In this document: piece after piece, positions 6,779 through 15,506 of the stretch
Layout: every line of letters begins with the position of its first letter
Position numbering within the stretch: position 1 is the first letter of the stretch
NCBI RefSeq assembly: GCF_900142185.1
Contig: NZ_FQZZ01000002.1
Span: 372,001 to 436,000, forward strand
Source of the DNA: Lutimaribacter pacificus
GTDB taxonomy: Bacteria > Pseudomonadota > Alphaproteobacteria > Rhodobacterales > Rhodobacteraceae
DNA: 64,000 nucleotides
Direction of reading: 5' to 3'
Translations under genes and position numbers: made by a program
The notes under the pieces: model-generated
The model's input: the letters and a program-made list of their open reading frames with translations, nothing else
Told to the model about the DNA's origin: nothing
The model's database searches: none

Positions 6779-7936
6779 TCAGGGGCGGGCCGCGGTCCAT
6801 TGAATGTCGTCTATGCCCACCAGGCGCCCGAAGCGGGCGAGTTCGGTGTCCAGTTTTCCCACCCGCGCCGCGCCCCATTTCACGCGCGGTTCCGGCCAGA
6901 ATCCGGTGACGCGCATGAGGCCCGCCGCCCGGTCTGCCTTGATCTCGATCCGGCCCACGAAACGGTCGCCCTCCAGCAGCGGGTAGACGTAATAGCCCCA
7001 GCGGCGGCGGGCGGCGGGCACGAACATTTCGTTGCGGTAGTCGAAGCCGAAAAGCCGGGCCAGCCGGTCGCGGTCGCGGATGGCGGGATCGAACGGGTTG
7101 AGGATGCGCAGCCGCGTGGTGGCGGCGGGTGCGCGGGCAAGGCGCGTTTCGATGTCGGGATGCGCCAGCGCGTCGCGCCACGTGCCATCGGCGCACTGGA
7201 TGCGCACCGGCACGGTGTCGGCCTGCGCGGCCCAGCCGCGGGTTTCGGGCGCGGTGGCGACGCCCCAGAACCGCTGTACCTCGCCGGGGGTGGCGACGCT
7301 CAGCCGGTCGAGCGCGTCATCGCCCAGCCGCAGCAGGGCATGGGCATCCTCGGCGGGGTCATGACCGGGGAACACCCGTTCGCCCAGGTCGTAAAACTTG
7401 ACGAAATTCTCGCGGTGCGACGTGGCGAGGCGCCCGGCATACCACATCTGGTCCAGCGCCTTTTTATGCGGCGGGCGGGCCCACATCTCGCGGCTTTCCG
7501 CCTTGGTGTCGAAGGCGTGGGTCGAGAGCGGCCCCTCTTGCGCGATGCGGTCGCGGATGCGGGCGATTTCCTGCTGGCCGAGCCCCGACTGGTACCATGC
7601 CGCGCGCGCCGCACGTTCGCCCAGCCGGCGGAACTGCACCTGCCAGAGCGGCAGCATCTCCACCGGCAGCAGGCTGGCGTCATGGGTGAAATGCTCGAAC
7701 AGGGCGCGGCCGGCCAGGTGCGGCCACAGCATCCCCTCGCGGTAGTTCTGGTTGCGGGTCCACAGGATGTGGTTATGGGCGCGGGTGACGTTGCGGATCG
7801 TGTCGATCTGCAACAGCCCCAGCGCCCGGATCGTGCCCGGCACGTCCACCGGCCCTGTGGGCGCGGGCGACAGCCCGTTCGCCCACAGCCACAGCCGCCG
7901 CGCATCGCGGTTGGATATGGCCAGCGGGGCGGTCAC
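6779..7936 (-). CDS. YcaQ-like winged-helix DNA glycosylase (AlkX/HTH_42 family)
   Basis: 385 residues, the size of E. coli YcaQ, with tandem winged-helix segments. The QxD catalytic motif of the YcaQ/AlkX branch is visible as LLQIDTI (Gln43, Asp45); the AlkZ branch has QxQ instead. RRRWGYYVYPLLEGDRFVGRIE near residues 310-330 is also characteristic. Known members unhook interstrand cross-links or remove bulky N7-alkyl adducts. The start overlaps the stop of the aldehyde dehydrogenase gene by four bases, so it is translationally coupled to a catabolic operon, an unusual place for a repair enzyme. Confidence 0.87.
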   Translation of the reverse strand: MTAPLAISNRDARRLWLWANGLSPAPTGPVDVPGTIRALGLLQIDTIRNVTRAHNHILWTRNQNYREGMLWPHLAGRALFEHFTHDASLLPVEMLPLWQVQFRRLGERAARAAWYQSGLGQQEIARIRDRIAQEGPLSTHAFDTKAESREMWARPPHKKALDQMWYAGRLATSHRENFVKFYDLGERVFPGHDPAEDAHALLRLGDDALDRLSVATPGEVQRFWGVATAPETRGWAAQADTVPVRIQCADGTWRDALAHPDIETRLARAPAATTRLRILNPFDPAIRDRDRLARLFGFDYRNEMFVPAARRRWGYYVYPLLEGDRFVGRIEIKADRAAGLMRVTGFWPEPRVKWGAARVGKLDTELARFGRLVGIDDIQWTAARP

Positions 7937-9387
7937 CCGTGCCAGGCCGCGACGGTTTTGAGGGTGGTAAAGCCATACATCGCCTCGAACCCCTTTTCGC
8001 GGCCGTGGCCGGATTTGCCCATCCCGCCGAAGGGCAGCTCCACCCCGCCGCCCGCGCCGTAATTGTTGATGAAGATCTGCCCCGCCCGCACCTTGCGCGC
8101 CAGCCGCATCTGGCGCGCGCCGTTCTGGCTCCAGACGCTTGCGACAAGGCCGTAATCGGTGCCGTTGGCGATCTGCACCGCCTCGTCCTCGTCATCGAAG
8201 GGAATGACCACCTGCACGGGTCCGAAGATTTCCGACTGGGCAAGATCGTGATCCGCCGTCACGCCGGAAAACAGCGTGGGCGGCACGTAATAGCCGCCGC
8301 CGGGCAGGTCGCCCAGCTGCGCCTGCCCGGCGATTTCCAGGTCCGCGCCCCGGTCGAGATAGCCCGAGACGATCCCCTTCTGCTTGGCCGAGATCAGCGG
8401 GCCCACGTCGAGATCGTCCATCGCCGGGCCCACGCGCAGCGCGCCATAGCGTTCGGCCATGCGGTCCAGTAGCTGGTCGTGGATGGCCCGGTGCACAAGG
8501 ATGCGCGACGAGGCCGAACAGGTCTGGCCGCAGTTCTGGATGCCTGCGTTGACAAGGAAGGGCAGGGCGGCGTCCAGATCGGCATCGTCGAACACGATCT
8601 GGGGGGATTTGCCGCCCAGTTCCAGCGTGACGGGGATCACGTTCCTGGCCGCGGCCTCCTGCACCATGATGCCGGTGCCGACCGAGCCGGTAAAGCTGAT
8701 GTGATGGATACCGGGATGGGCGGTCAGCGCCGCGCCCGCCTCGGCGCCGAGGCCGGGCACGACGTTCAGCACGCCATCGGGCAGGCCGGCGGCCTTGGCC
8801 AGGTCGGCAAAGGCCAGCGCGGTCAGGCAGGCATCCTCGGCCGGTTTCAGCACGCAGGTATTGCCGGTGGCCAGCGCCGCGCCGACGGATCGGCCGATGA
8901 TCTGCATGGGATAGTTCCACGGCACGATATGGCCCGTCACCCCGTGCGGTTCGCGCAGGGTATAGACGGTATAGCCGTCGAGATAGGGGATGGTTTCGCC
9001 CATCAGCTTGTCGGCGGCCCCGCCGTAGAATTCGCAATAGCGCGCCAGCGCCACAGCGTCGGCGCGGGCCTGTTTCAGCGGCTTGCCGACGTCCAGCGCC
9101 TCGATCCGCGCAAGCTCGTCCACCCGTTCCGTCACCAACTGGCCGAGGCGCAGCAGGATGCGCCCGCGTTCGGCAGCGGACAGGCGGGCCCAGTCGCCAT
9201 GCCGCGCGGTTTCGGCGGCCTGCACGGCGGCGTCGATATCCCCGGCGGTGCCGCGCGCGATCTCGCCGATCTGCGCGCCGGTCGAGGGGTCGAAAAGCGG
9301 CAGGGTGCCGCCCTGTTCCGGGGCCACCCATTGCCCGCCGATCAGGCATTTCGCGGGGTCGAACCAGAGGGGAAGATCAGTGCTCAT
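7933..9387 (-). CDS. Aldehyde dehydrogenase family protein
   Basis: 484 residues with all catalytic elements: VPWNYP (Asn158), KPAE (Lys181), FTGSVGTG (cofactor loop), VTLELGGKSP (Glu256) and NCGQTCSA (nucleophile Cys290). It should oxidise an aldehyde to the acid with NAD(P). The pattern is closest to the betaine/amino-aldehyde dehydrogenase group, but the substrate cannot be assigned. Its start lies inside the last codons of the fused ABC ATPase gene (11-bp overlap) and its end overlaps the YcaQ-like gene, so it is embedded in the transporter operon. Confidence 0.93.
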   Translation of the reverse strand: MSTDLPLWFDPAKCLIGGQWVAPEQGGTLPLFDPSTGAQIGEIARGTAGDIDAAVQAAETARHGDWARLSAAERGRILLRLGQLVTERVDELARIEALDVGKPLKQARADAVALARYCEFYGGAADKLMGETIPYLDGYTVYTLREPHGVTGHIVPWNYPMQIIGRSVGAALATGNTCVLKPAEDACLTALAFADLAKAAGLPDGVLNVVPGLGAEAGAALTAHPGIHHISFTGSVGTGIMVQEAAARNVIPVTLELGGKSPQIVFDDADLDAALPFLVNAGIQNCGQTCSASSRILVHRAIHDQLLDRMAERYGALRVGPAMDDLDVGPLISAKQKGIVSGYLDRGADLEIAGQAQLGDLPGGGYYVPPTLFSGVTADHDLAQSEIFGPVQVVIPFDDEDEAVQIANGTDYGLVASVWSQNGARQMRLARKVRAGQIFINNYGAGGGVELPFGGMGKSGHGREKGFEAMYGFTTLKTVAAWHG

Positions 9388-10984
9388 GTGCCAGTTTCCT
9401 TACGTCGTCGGGCAGCTGCGGCGCGGCTGCGATCAGTTGTTGCGTATAGCCGTGTTGCGGGTCGGCAAAGACCCGTTCGGTTTCGCCCTGTTCCACGATC
9501 CGGCCCGCCTGCATCACCAGCACGCGGTCGGTGATCGAGCGCACGACGGAAAGGTCGTGAGAGATGAACAGATAGGTCAGCCCGAAGCGGTCGGACAGGT
9601 CGGCCAGCAGGTCGAGCACCTGCGCGCGCACGCTGACATCCAGGGCCGATACCGCCTCGTCCAGGATGATCAGGTCGGGCCGGATGATCAGCGCGCGGGC
9701 GATGGCGATGCGCTGGCGCTGCCCGCCGGAGAACTCGTGGATATACTTGTCGGCATCGCCCGCCGACAGCCCCACGCTTTCCAGCGCCCCGGCGGTGGCG
9801 CGATCGCGCGCGGCGCCGGTGGGCGGATCGTCGAGCAGGTGGAAGGGTTCGCAGACCAGCCGCGCGACCTTGTGACGGGGGTTGAAGCTGCCGTAAGGGT
9901 CCTGGAACACCACCTGCATCCGGCGGCGCACCGCGCGGTTGGGCCGGTGCCCGGTAAAGACCGGCTCGCCATCCAGTGCGATGGTGCCGGCCTGCACCTC
10001 TTCCAGCCCCAGGATGGCGCGGGTCAGGGTGGATTTGCCGCAGCCGGATTCGCCCACAAGGCCAAGGTTCTCGCCCCGGCGGATATCGAAGCTGACGCCG
10101 TCCACCGCGCGGAACGTGCCGGGCTTGCCCCACAGCCCCTTGCGTGGGGTGGGATAGTCGCGCACCACGTCGCGCACCCGCAGCAGCGGCGTGTCCTGCG
10201 GTGTGCCCTCGCGGTCGGGCACGTGGTCGGATGCCGCCAGCAGCGCCAGCGAATAGGGGTGCTGCATCCCGCGCAGCAGGGTTTGCGTCGGCCCCTGTTC
10301 CACCACCTCGCCCCGGCGCATGATGACGATGTGATCGGCCATGTCGGCCACCACCGCCAGGTCGTGGCTGATCATCAGCAGGCCCATCCCGTCCTCCTGC
10401 ACCAGCCGTTTCAGCAGGGTCAGGATCTCGGCCTGCGTGGTCACGTCCAGCGCGGTGGTGGGTTCGTCCGCGATCAGCAGTTTGGGGCGCAGGGCGATGG
10501 CCATCGCGATCACCACACGCTGCCGCTGCCCGCCCGACAGCTCGTGCGGGTAGCGCGACAGCGGGAACCGGTCCTGCGGCAGCTCGACGCGGCGCAGGGC
10601 CTCGGCCGCGCGTTTGCGGGCGTCTTCGGCGGTGGTGCGTTCGTGGATCAGGATGGTTTCGGCCACCTGCTCGCCTATGGTCTTGAGCGGGTTCAGCGCG
10701 GTCATCGGTTCCTGGAACACCATCGACACGTCGTTGCCGCGCAGCCGGCACAGGTGATCCTCGGACAGCGCCAGTATTTCATGCCCCGACAGCGAGATGC
10801 GCCCGGAACAGACCGATCCCTGCGGCAGCAGTTGCATGACCGAGAACGCGGTCATCGACTTGCCCGAGCCGCTTTCGCCGATCACGCCGACGATCTGGCC
10901 GGCATCGACCGACAGCGACACGTCGCGCAGGATCGGGGTGCCGCGAATATCCAGCGACAGGGTGTCGATCTGCAGCAGGGTCAT
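9377..10984 (-). CDS. Peptide-type ABC transporter, fused double ATP-binding protein (DppD-DppF type)
   Basis: 535 residues containing two complete ATPase domains in one chain. First domain: GESGSGKS, LSGGQRQR, LLIADEPTTALD. Second domain (from about residue 275): GESGCGKS, FSGGQRQRIAIARAL and LIILDEAVSALD, with Ala in place of the usual Pro of DEP. The C-terminal extension after each domain is of the Opp/Dpp type. It powers the permeases encoded just upstream. Its ATG overlaps the TGA of the second permease gene (ATGA). Confidence 0.95.
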   Translation of the reverse strand: MTLLQIDTLSLDIRGTPILRDVSLSVDAGQIVGVIGESGSGKSMTAFSVMQLLPQGSVCSGRISLSGHEILALSEDHLCRLRGNDVSMVFQEPMTALNPLKTIGEQVAETILIHERTTAEDARKRAAEALRRVELPQDRFPLSRYPHELSGGQRQRVVIAMAIALRPKLLIADEPTTALDVTTQAEILTLLKRLVQEDGMGLLMISHDLAVVADMADHIVIMRRGEVVEQGPTQTLLRGMQHPYSLALLAASDHVPDREGTPQDTPLLRVRDVVRDYPTPRKGLWGKPGTFRAVDGVSFDIRRGENLGLVGESGCGKSTLTRAILGLEEVQAGTIALDGEPVFTGHRPNRAVRRRMQVVFQDPYGSFNPRHKVARLVCEPFHLLDDPPTGAARDRATAGALESVGLSAGDADKYIHEFSGGQRQRIAIARALIIRPDLIILDEAVSALDVSVRAQVLDLLADLSDRFGLTYLFISHDLSVVRSITDRVLVMQAGRIVEQGETERVFADPQHGYTQQLIAAAPQLPDDVRKLAHEH

Positions 10985-11796
10985 TGCCGATCCCTCCTGA
11001 GCCTGGGGTCGAGGAGGTCGCGCAGCCCATCGCCCATCAGGTTCAGCCCCAGCACGGTCAGCAGGATCGCAAGGCCGGGAAACAGCGCCATGTGGGGGGC
11101 GAAGCTGACCATCGTCTGGCTGTCGGCCAGCATCCGGCCCCAGCTGGGTGTGGGCGGCTGCGCGCCGAGCCCGACATAGGACAGCCCCGCCTCGGCCAGG
11201 ATGCCGAGGCTGAACTGGATCGTGCCCTGCACGATCAGCAGGTTGGTGACGTTGGGCAGGATATGTTCGAAACTGATCCGCGCCGCGCCCTTGCCCGCGA
11301 CCCGCGCGGCCAGCACGAAATCCCGCGTCCACAGCGACAGCGCGCCCGAGCGCGTCAGCCGCGCGAAGACGGGGATGTTGAAGATGCCGATGGCGATGAT
11401 CGCGTTCAGCGCCGAGGCGCCGAAAATCGCGGTGATCATGATCGCGATCAGCAGCGAGGGGAAGGCGAAAACCAGGTCGTTGGCGCGCATGATCACCTCG
11501 TCCAGCCAGCCGCCCTTGCGCGCGGCGGCGGCCAGCCCCAGCGGCACGCCCAGCCCCATGCCGATGCCGACGGCCACCAGCGCGACGGCGATCGAGGTGC
11601 GCGCACCGACCATGATCATGCTCAGGATATCGCGGCCGAAATGATCGGTGCCCAGCGGATGCGCGGGCGAGGGCGGCCTGATCTTGTTGGCGATGTCCAT
11701 CTGCGTGACGTCCTGCGGCACCCAGGCAAAGCTGATCAGCGCGGCCAGCACGAAAACGGCGGTCAGCCCCGCGCCGAAGGCAAGGTTGCGGTTCAT
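10981..11796 (-). CDS. Peptide-type ABC transporter permease (DppC type)
   Basis: 271 residues, integral membrane. The N-terminal helix is followed by the OppC/DppC-style segment with HPLGTDHFGRDI, then five more hydrophobic segments and the EAA loop (ARLTRSGALSLWTRDFVLAARVAGKG region) that docks the ATPase. It lies between the DppB-type permease and the fused ATPase, overlapping both by four bases. Confidence 0.94.
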   Translation of the reverse strand: MNRNLAFGAGLTAVFVLAALISFAWVPQDVTQMDIANKIRPPSPAHPLGTDHFGRDILSMIMVGARTSIAVALVAVGIGMGLGVPLGLAAAARKGGWLDEVIMRANDLVFAFPSLLIAIMITAIFGASALNAIIAIGIFNIPVFARLTRSGALSLWTRDFVLAARVAGKGAARISFEHILPNVTNLLIVQGTIQFSLGILAEAGLSYVGLGAQPPTPSWGRMLADSQTMVSFAPHMALFPGLAILLTVLGLNLMGDGLRDLLDPRLRRDRQ

Positions 11797-12740
11797 CGGC
11801 GCCCCCTCAGCCTCGGATCGACGGCGGCATAGGCCAGATCGACCAGGAAATTCACCAGCACCACCGCAAAGACCAGCAGCATCACCACCGATTCCACCAC
11901 GATCAGGTCACGCGCCGAGATCGCCTGGAACACCAGCCGCCCGAGGCCGGGCAGGAAGAACACGTTCTCGATGATGATCGCACCGGCCAGAAGAAAGGCG
12001 AATTGCAGCCCGATGATGGTCAGCACCGGGATCAGCGCGTTGCGCAGCGCGTGCCGCCACAGCGCCTGCCGGCGCGACAGGCCCTTGGCGCGGGCGGTAC
12101 GGATGAAATCCTCGTTCAGCGTATCCAGAAGCGACGAGCGCATCACCCGCGCCAGGATCGACGCCTGCGGCAGCGCCAGCGCGATGGCGGGCAGGGTCAG
12201 CGATTTCATCGCCGGGAAGAAACCCGCGTCCCAGCCGGCGAAACCGCCCGCGTTGAACCAGCGCAGGTTGATGGCAAAGACCAGCACCATCAGCATGGCG
12301 AACCAGAAATTCGGGATCGCCACGCCAAGCTGCGTGATCCCCATCACCACGATATCGGTGGGCTTGCCGCGCCGCGCCGCGGCCCAGATGCCGGCGGGAA
12401 AGGCGATCAGCGTCGACAGCGTCAGCGCATAAAGCGCCAGCGGCAGGCTGACCTGCACCCGGTCGAGGATCATCCGCGACACCGGCGTGCGATAGGTGTA
12501 GGAGGTGCCGAAATCGCCCACCAGCATCCCGCCCACCCAATCGGTATAGCGTTCCACCGGCCCCTTGTTCAGGCCCAGTTCGTCACGCAGCGCGGCCAGC
12601 GTGTCCTCTTGCGCGTTCAGTCCCAGCATGAAGGCCGCCGGATCGCCCGGCACCACCTCGAGCGACAGGAAGATCACCAGCGACGCTACCCAGAGCGTCA
12701 CCACCAAGGACATCAGCCGTTTCAATGCAAAGCGCAGCAT
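11793..12740 (-). CDS. Peptide-type ABC transporter permease (DppB type)
   Basis: 315 residues with about six membrane helices. FALKRLMSLVVTLWVASLVIF at the N-terminus and the periplasmic loop with GLNKGPVERYTDWVGGMLVGDFG are typical of DppB/OppB. The EAA loop is visible in SLLDTLNEDFIRTARAKGLS. It is the first permease gene of the operon, 141 bp after the binding-protein gene; that gap contains an intergenic repeat that may reduce downstream expression. Confidence 0.94.
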   Translation of the reverse strand: MLRFALKRLMSLVVTLWVASLVIFLSLEVVPGDPAAFMLGLNAQEDTLAALRDELGLNKGPVERYTDWVGGMLVGDFGTSYTYRTPVSRMILDRVQVSLPLALYALTLSTLIAFPAGIWAAARRGKPTDIVVMGITQLGVAIPNFWFAMLMVLVFAINLRWFNAGGFAGWDAGFFPAMKSLTLPAIALALPQASILARVMRSSLLDTLNEDFIRTARAKGLSRRQALWRHALRNALIPVLTIIGLQFAFLLAGAIIIENVFFLPGLGRLVFQAISARDLIVVESVVMLLVFAVVLVNFLVDLAYAAVDPRLRGRR

Positions 12741-12792
12741 GCCTGCCCGGTTGCCTTTCCCGTCGGAAAAGGGGAAGGGCGCACCCTCCCCC

Positions 12793-12825
12793 CTTCATCG
12801 TTCCCAAAATACTCCCGCCGGAGGC
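12793..12825. repeat. Intergenic element, GGAGTATTTTGGG type
   Basis: CTTCATCGTTCCCAAAATAC followed by TCCCGCCGGAGGC. Related copies are at 31548-31574 and, in the opposite orientation, at the right end of 62091-62162. It lies between the binding-protein and permease genes. Confidence 0.6.
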
Positions 12826-12881
12826 GCAAGTGTCCCGCCGCCCGCGATGCGTGAAACCGCGTCACGGGCGGCGGGGTCTGG

Positions 12882-14366
12882 TCAGTCTTCCCAGTAGACG
12901 CCGGTCAGGTCGGTGGCCTGTGTGGGGGCGTTGGCCCACAGGCCCATGACCTTGGCGTTCGCCACGCTCAGCGCGGCGAGCTGGAAGAGATAGCCGTTGA
13001 CGTAATCCCCGGCGATCATCTCCTGCGCCTGTTTCAGGATCGCCGAGCGGCCCGCCGGGTCGGTGGTGTTGTTCAGATCCGTCATCAACTGCTGGAAGGC
13101 CGGGTTGTCATACTGGAAATAGTAATCCGGCCGGGCGTAGATGTTGATGTCGGCGGGTTCCGTGTGGCTGACGATGGTCAGGCCGAAATCCTTGCCGCGG
13201 AACACCTCTTCCAGCCATTGCGGCCATTCCAGGTTGGTGATCTCGGTCTGGATGCCGACCTCGCGCAGCTGGGCGGCGATGATCTCGCCCCCGCGCCGCG
13301 CGTAGGAGGGCGGCGGCAGTTTCAGCGTGGTGGTGAACCCGTCGGGAAACCCGGCCTCGGCCAGCAGGGCCTTCGACTTTTCCGGGTCGTAGTCCGACAT
13401 GCCGGTCAGGTCGACGTAATCGGGGTTGTGCGGCGCGAAATGGGTGCCGATGGGCGTGCCGTATCCGAACATCGCGCCGTCGATGATGGCCTGGCGGTCG
13501 ATGGCATGGGCCAGCGCCTCGCGCACCTTGACGTTGTCGAAGGGCGGCATCTTGTTGTTGGTGCCCAGGATGGTTTCGCCCTCGGTCGAGCCGACAAGCA
13601 CCTGGAACCGGGGATCGGCCTCGAACTGCGGCAGGTTCTCCGGCGCGGGGAAGCCCGAAAAGACATGCACGTCCTCGGCCATCACGGCGGCGAAGGCGGC
13701 GGTGGGATCGGCGATGAACTTGAAGGTGGCGCGGTCGAGCTTTGCCGGTTCGCCCCAGTAATCGGGATTCTTCACGATCTCGATCCGGTCGCCCTGCACC
13801 CAATTGGAGAATTTGAAGGCGCCGGTGCCGACGGGCTGCTGCTTGATACCGTCGATCGACTCGGGCGCGACGATCACCGCGTCGCCCCAGGCCATGTTGA
13901 ACAGGAAGCTGCCATTGGGCTGCTTCAGCGTCACGCGCACGGTTTGCGGGTCCACCACCTCGACCGTGTCGATATCGGCGAACAGCGCCTTCTGCGCGTT
14001 CTGGCTGTCCTCGGCGCGGGCGCGGTCGAGGCTGAATTTCACGTCCTCGGCATCCATCGCGGTGCCGTCATGGAAGCTTACGCCGCTGCGCAGGGTGAAG
14101 GTGTAGACGGTGCCGTCCTCTGAAATCTCCCAGCTTTCCGCCAGCCCCGGCACGACCGAGCCGTCGGACATGAATCGCGTCAGCCCTTCGAAGACGTTGG
14201 AATAGAGCACGCTGTCGATCGCGCCCGCCGCCGCGCTGGTCGGGTCGAGATGCGGCGGTTCGAGCTGCATCCCCACCACCAGATCGGTTCTGGCCTGCGC
14301 CCATCCGACACTGGCCACCACTGCCGCGGCGCTCAGTGCGCCGGCTCGCAACCATCCAGAAAACAT
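12882..14366 (-). CDS. Peptide-type ABC transporter substrate-binding protein (SBP_bac_5)
   Basis: 494 residues. A signal peptide (MFSGWLRAGALSAAAVVASV, cleavage after AQA at about residue 25) is followed by a cluster C/family 5 binding protein: LEPPHLDPTSAA, PGLAESWEISEDGTVYTFTLR, the DGTAMDAEDVKFSLDRA region and NVKVREALAHAIDRQAII. These proteins deliver dipeptides, nickel, opines or related amphipathic solutes to a DppBCDF-type transporter; the ligand cannot be read from sequence. GGGAGA lies upstream of the ATG. It is the promoter-proximal gene of the minus-strand operon and is divergent from panC across 185 bp. Confidence 0.94.
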   Translation of the reverse strand: MFSGWLRAGALSAAAVVASVGWAQARTDLVVGMQLEPPHLDPTSAAAGAIDSVLYSNVFEGLTRFMSDGSVVPGLAESWEISEDGTVYTFTLRSGVSFHDGTAMDAEDVKFSLDRARAEDSQNAQKALFADIDTVEVVDPQTVRVTLKQPNGSFLFNMAWGDAVIVAPESIDGIKQQPVGTGAFKFSNWVQGDRIEIVKNPDYWGEPAKLDRATFKFIADPTAAFAAVMAEDVHVFSGFPAPENLPQFEADPRFQVLVGSTEGETILGTNNKMPPFDNVKVREALAHAIDRQAIIDGAMFGYGTPIGTHFAPHNPDYVDLTGMSDYDPEKSKALLAEAGFPDGFTTTLKLPPPSYARRGGEIIAAQLREVGIQTEITNLEWPQWLEEVFRGKDFGLTIVSHTEPADINIYARPDYYFQYDNPAFQQLMTDLNNTTDPAGRSAILKQAQEMIAGDYVNGYLFQLAALSVANAKVMGLWANAPTQATDLTGVYWED

Positions 14367-14551
14367 TGCAAAATCTCCCTGTTGCCCCGGCGCACACCGC
14401 GCGGCCGGGTCCGCGGCGCCGAGTGTTCACCTTATGACCGGCATAATCAAGTCACCGATACGACCGAAATCCTGTGGACGCCCCCGCGCAATATTGTTAC
14501 CCAGCCGGCCATCCCGGCCGCCGCCGCGCGGCCCAGCCCCGGACCCCGAAG

Positions 14552-15412
14552 ATGACCGCCGACAGCCACCGACCCGCCCCCATCGTCCGAACCCTGCCGG
14601 ACCTGCGCGCCCTTACCCGGCGCTGGCGCGACGCGGGCGAAACCATCGGCGTGGTGCCGACCATGGGTGCGCTGCACCAGGGTCATCTGAGCCTTGCGCG
14701 CGCCGCCCGCGCCGATTGCAGCCGGGTGATCGTGACGATCTTCGTGAACCCGCGGCAGTTCAACAACCCCGAGGACCTGGCCGCCTATCCCCGGACCGAG
14801 GACGAGGACGCGCGCAAGCTGGCGCCGATCGGCGTCGACGCGATCTATGTGCCGGACGGCGCGCAGGTCTATCCCGAGGGGTTTGCCACCACGGTATCGG
14901 TCACGGGGCTGACCGGGATGCTGTGCGGGGCGCACCGGCCCGGCCACTTCGACGGCATGGCCACAGTGGTCGCCAAGCTTTTCCTGCAGACATCGGCCGA
15001 CCGGGCCTATTTCGGGCAGAAGGATTACCAGCAGTTGCAGGTCGTCACCCGCATGGCGCGCGATCTGGATATCCCGATCGAGGTGGTCGGTTGCCCCACC
15101 ATCCGCGAAGAGGACGGGCTGGCCATGTCCTCGCGCAACCTGCTGCTGTCGGACCGGGCGCGCATCCACGCGCCGGTGCTGCACGAGGTGATGGCGCAGA
15201 TGGCGGCCGACCTGCGCGCGGGCGCCGACGTGACCACGCTGCGCCCAGCGGCCCTTGCGCGGCTGGACAGCGCGGGGTTTACCGGGGTGGATTACCTGGA
15301 GCTGCGCGCCGCCGAAGGGCTTGCGCTGCTGGAGCGCCCCGACCGGCCCGCACGGCTGTTCGCGGCGGCCTGGCTGGCCGGTGTCCGGCTGATCGACAAT
15401 ATCGCGGTCTGA
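14552..15412 (+). CDS. panC: Pantoate--beta-alanine ligase
   Basis: 286 residues. The adenylate-forming PanC signature is clear: [14 protein letters not shown] (HIGH-like), [32 protein letters not shown] and the MSSRN loop (AMSSRNLLL). It joins pantoate and beta-alanine in the last step of pantothenate synthesis. The start at ATG 14552 places the family's first strand at the expected distance; the longer open frame is not conserved. Unlike in many genomes, no panB is beside it. It is followed by an intergenic element. Confidence 0.95.
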   Translation: MTADSHRPAPIVRTLPDLRALTRRWRDAGETIGVVPTMGALHQGHLSLARAARADCSRVIVTIFVNPRQFNNPEDLAAYPRTEDEDARKLAPIGVDAIYVPDGAQVYPEGFATTVSVTGLTGMLCGAHRPGHFDGMATVVAKLFLQTSADRAYFGQKDYQQLQVVTRMARDLDIPIEVVGCPTIREEDGLAMSSRNLLLSDRARIHAPVLHEVMAQMAADLRAGADVTTLRPAALARLDSAGFTGVDYLELRAAEGLALLERPDRPARLFAAAWLAGVRLIDNIAV

Positions 15413-15455
15413 ACCGGCAGCGCCCCCGCCCGGCCGCGCGCGCGTGGCGGCGGCA

Positions 15456-15490
15456 GGAGCCTCCGGCGGGGATATTTCCCGAGAGAGGAA
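15456..15490. repeat. Intergenic element, GGCGGGGATATTTCCC type
   Basis: Contains CCTCCGGCGGGGATATTTCC then CGAGAGAGGAA. The core GATATTTCCCGAGAGAGGAA also occurs inverted at about 56089-56106. It sits between the convergent ends of panC and the M20 peptidase gene. Confidence 0.65.
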
Positions 15491-15506
15491 GGCAGGGCGC
15501 GGCATG

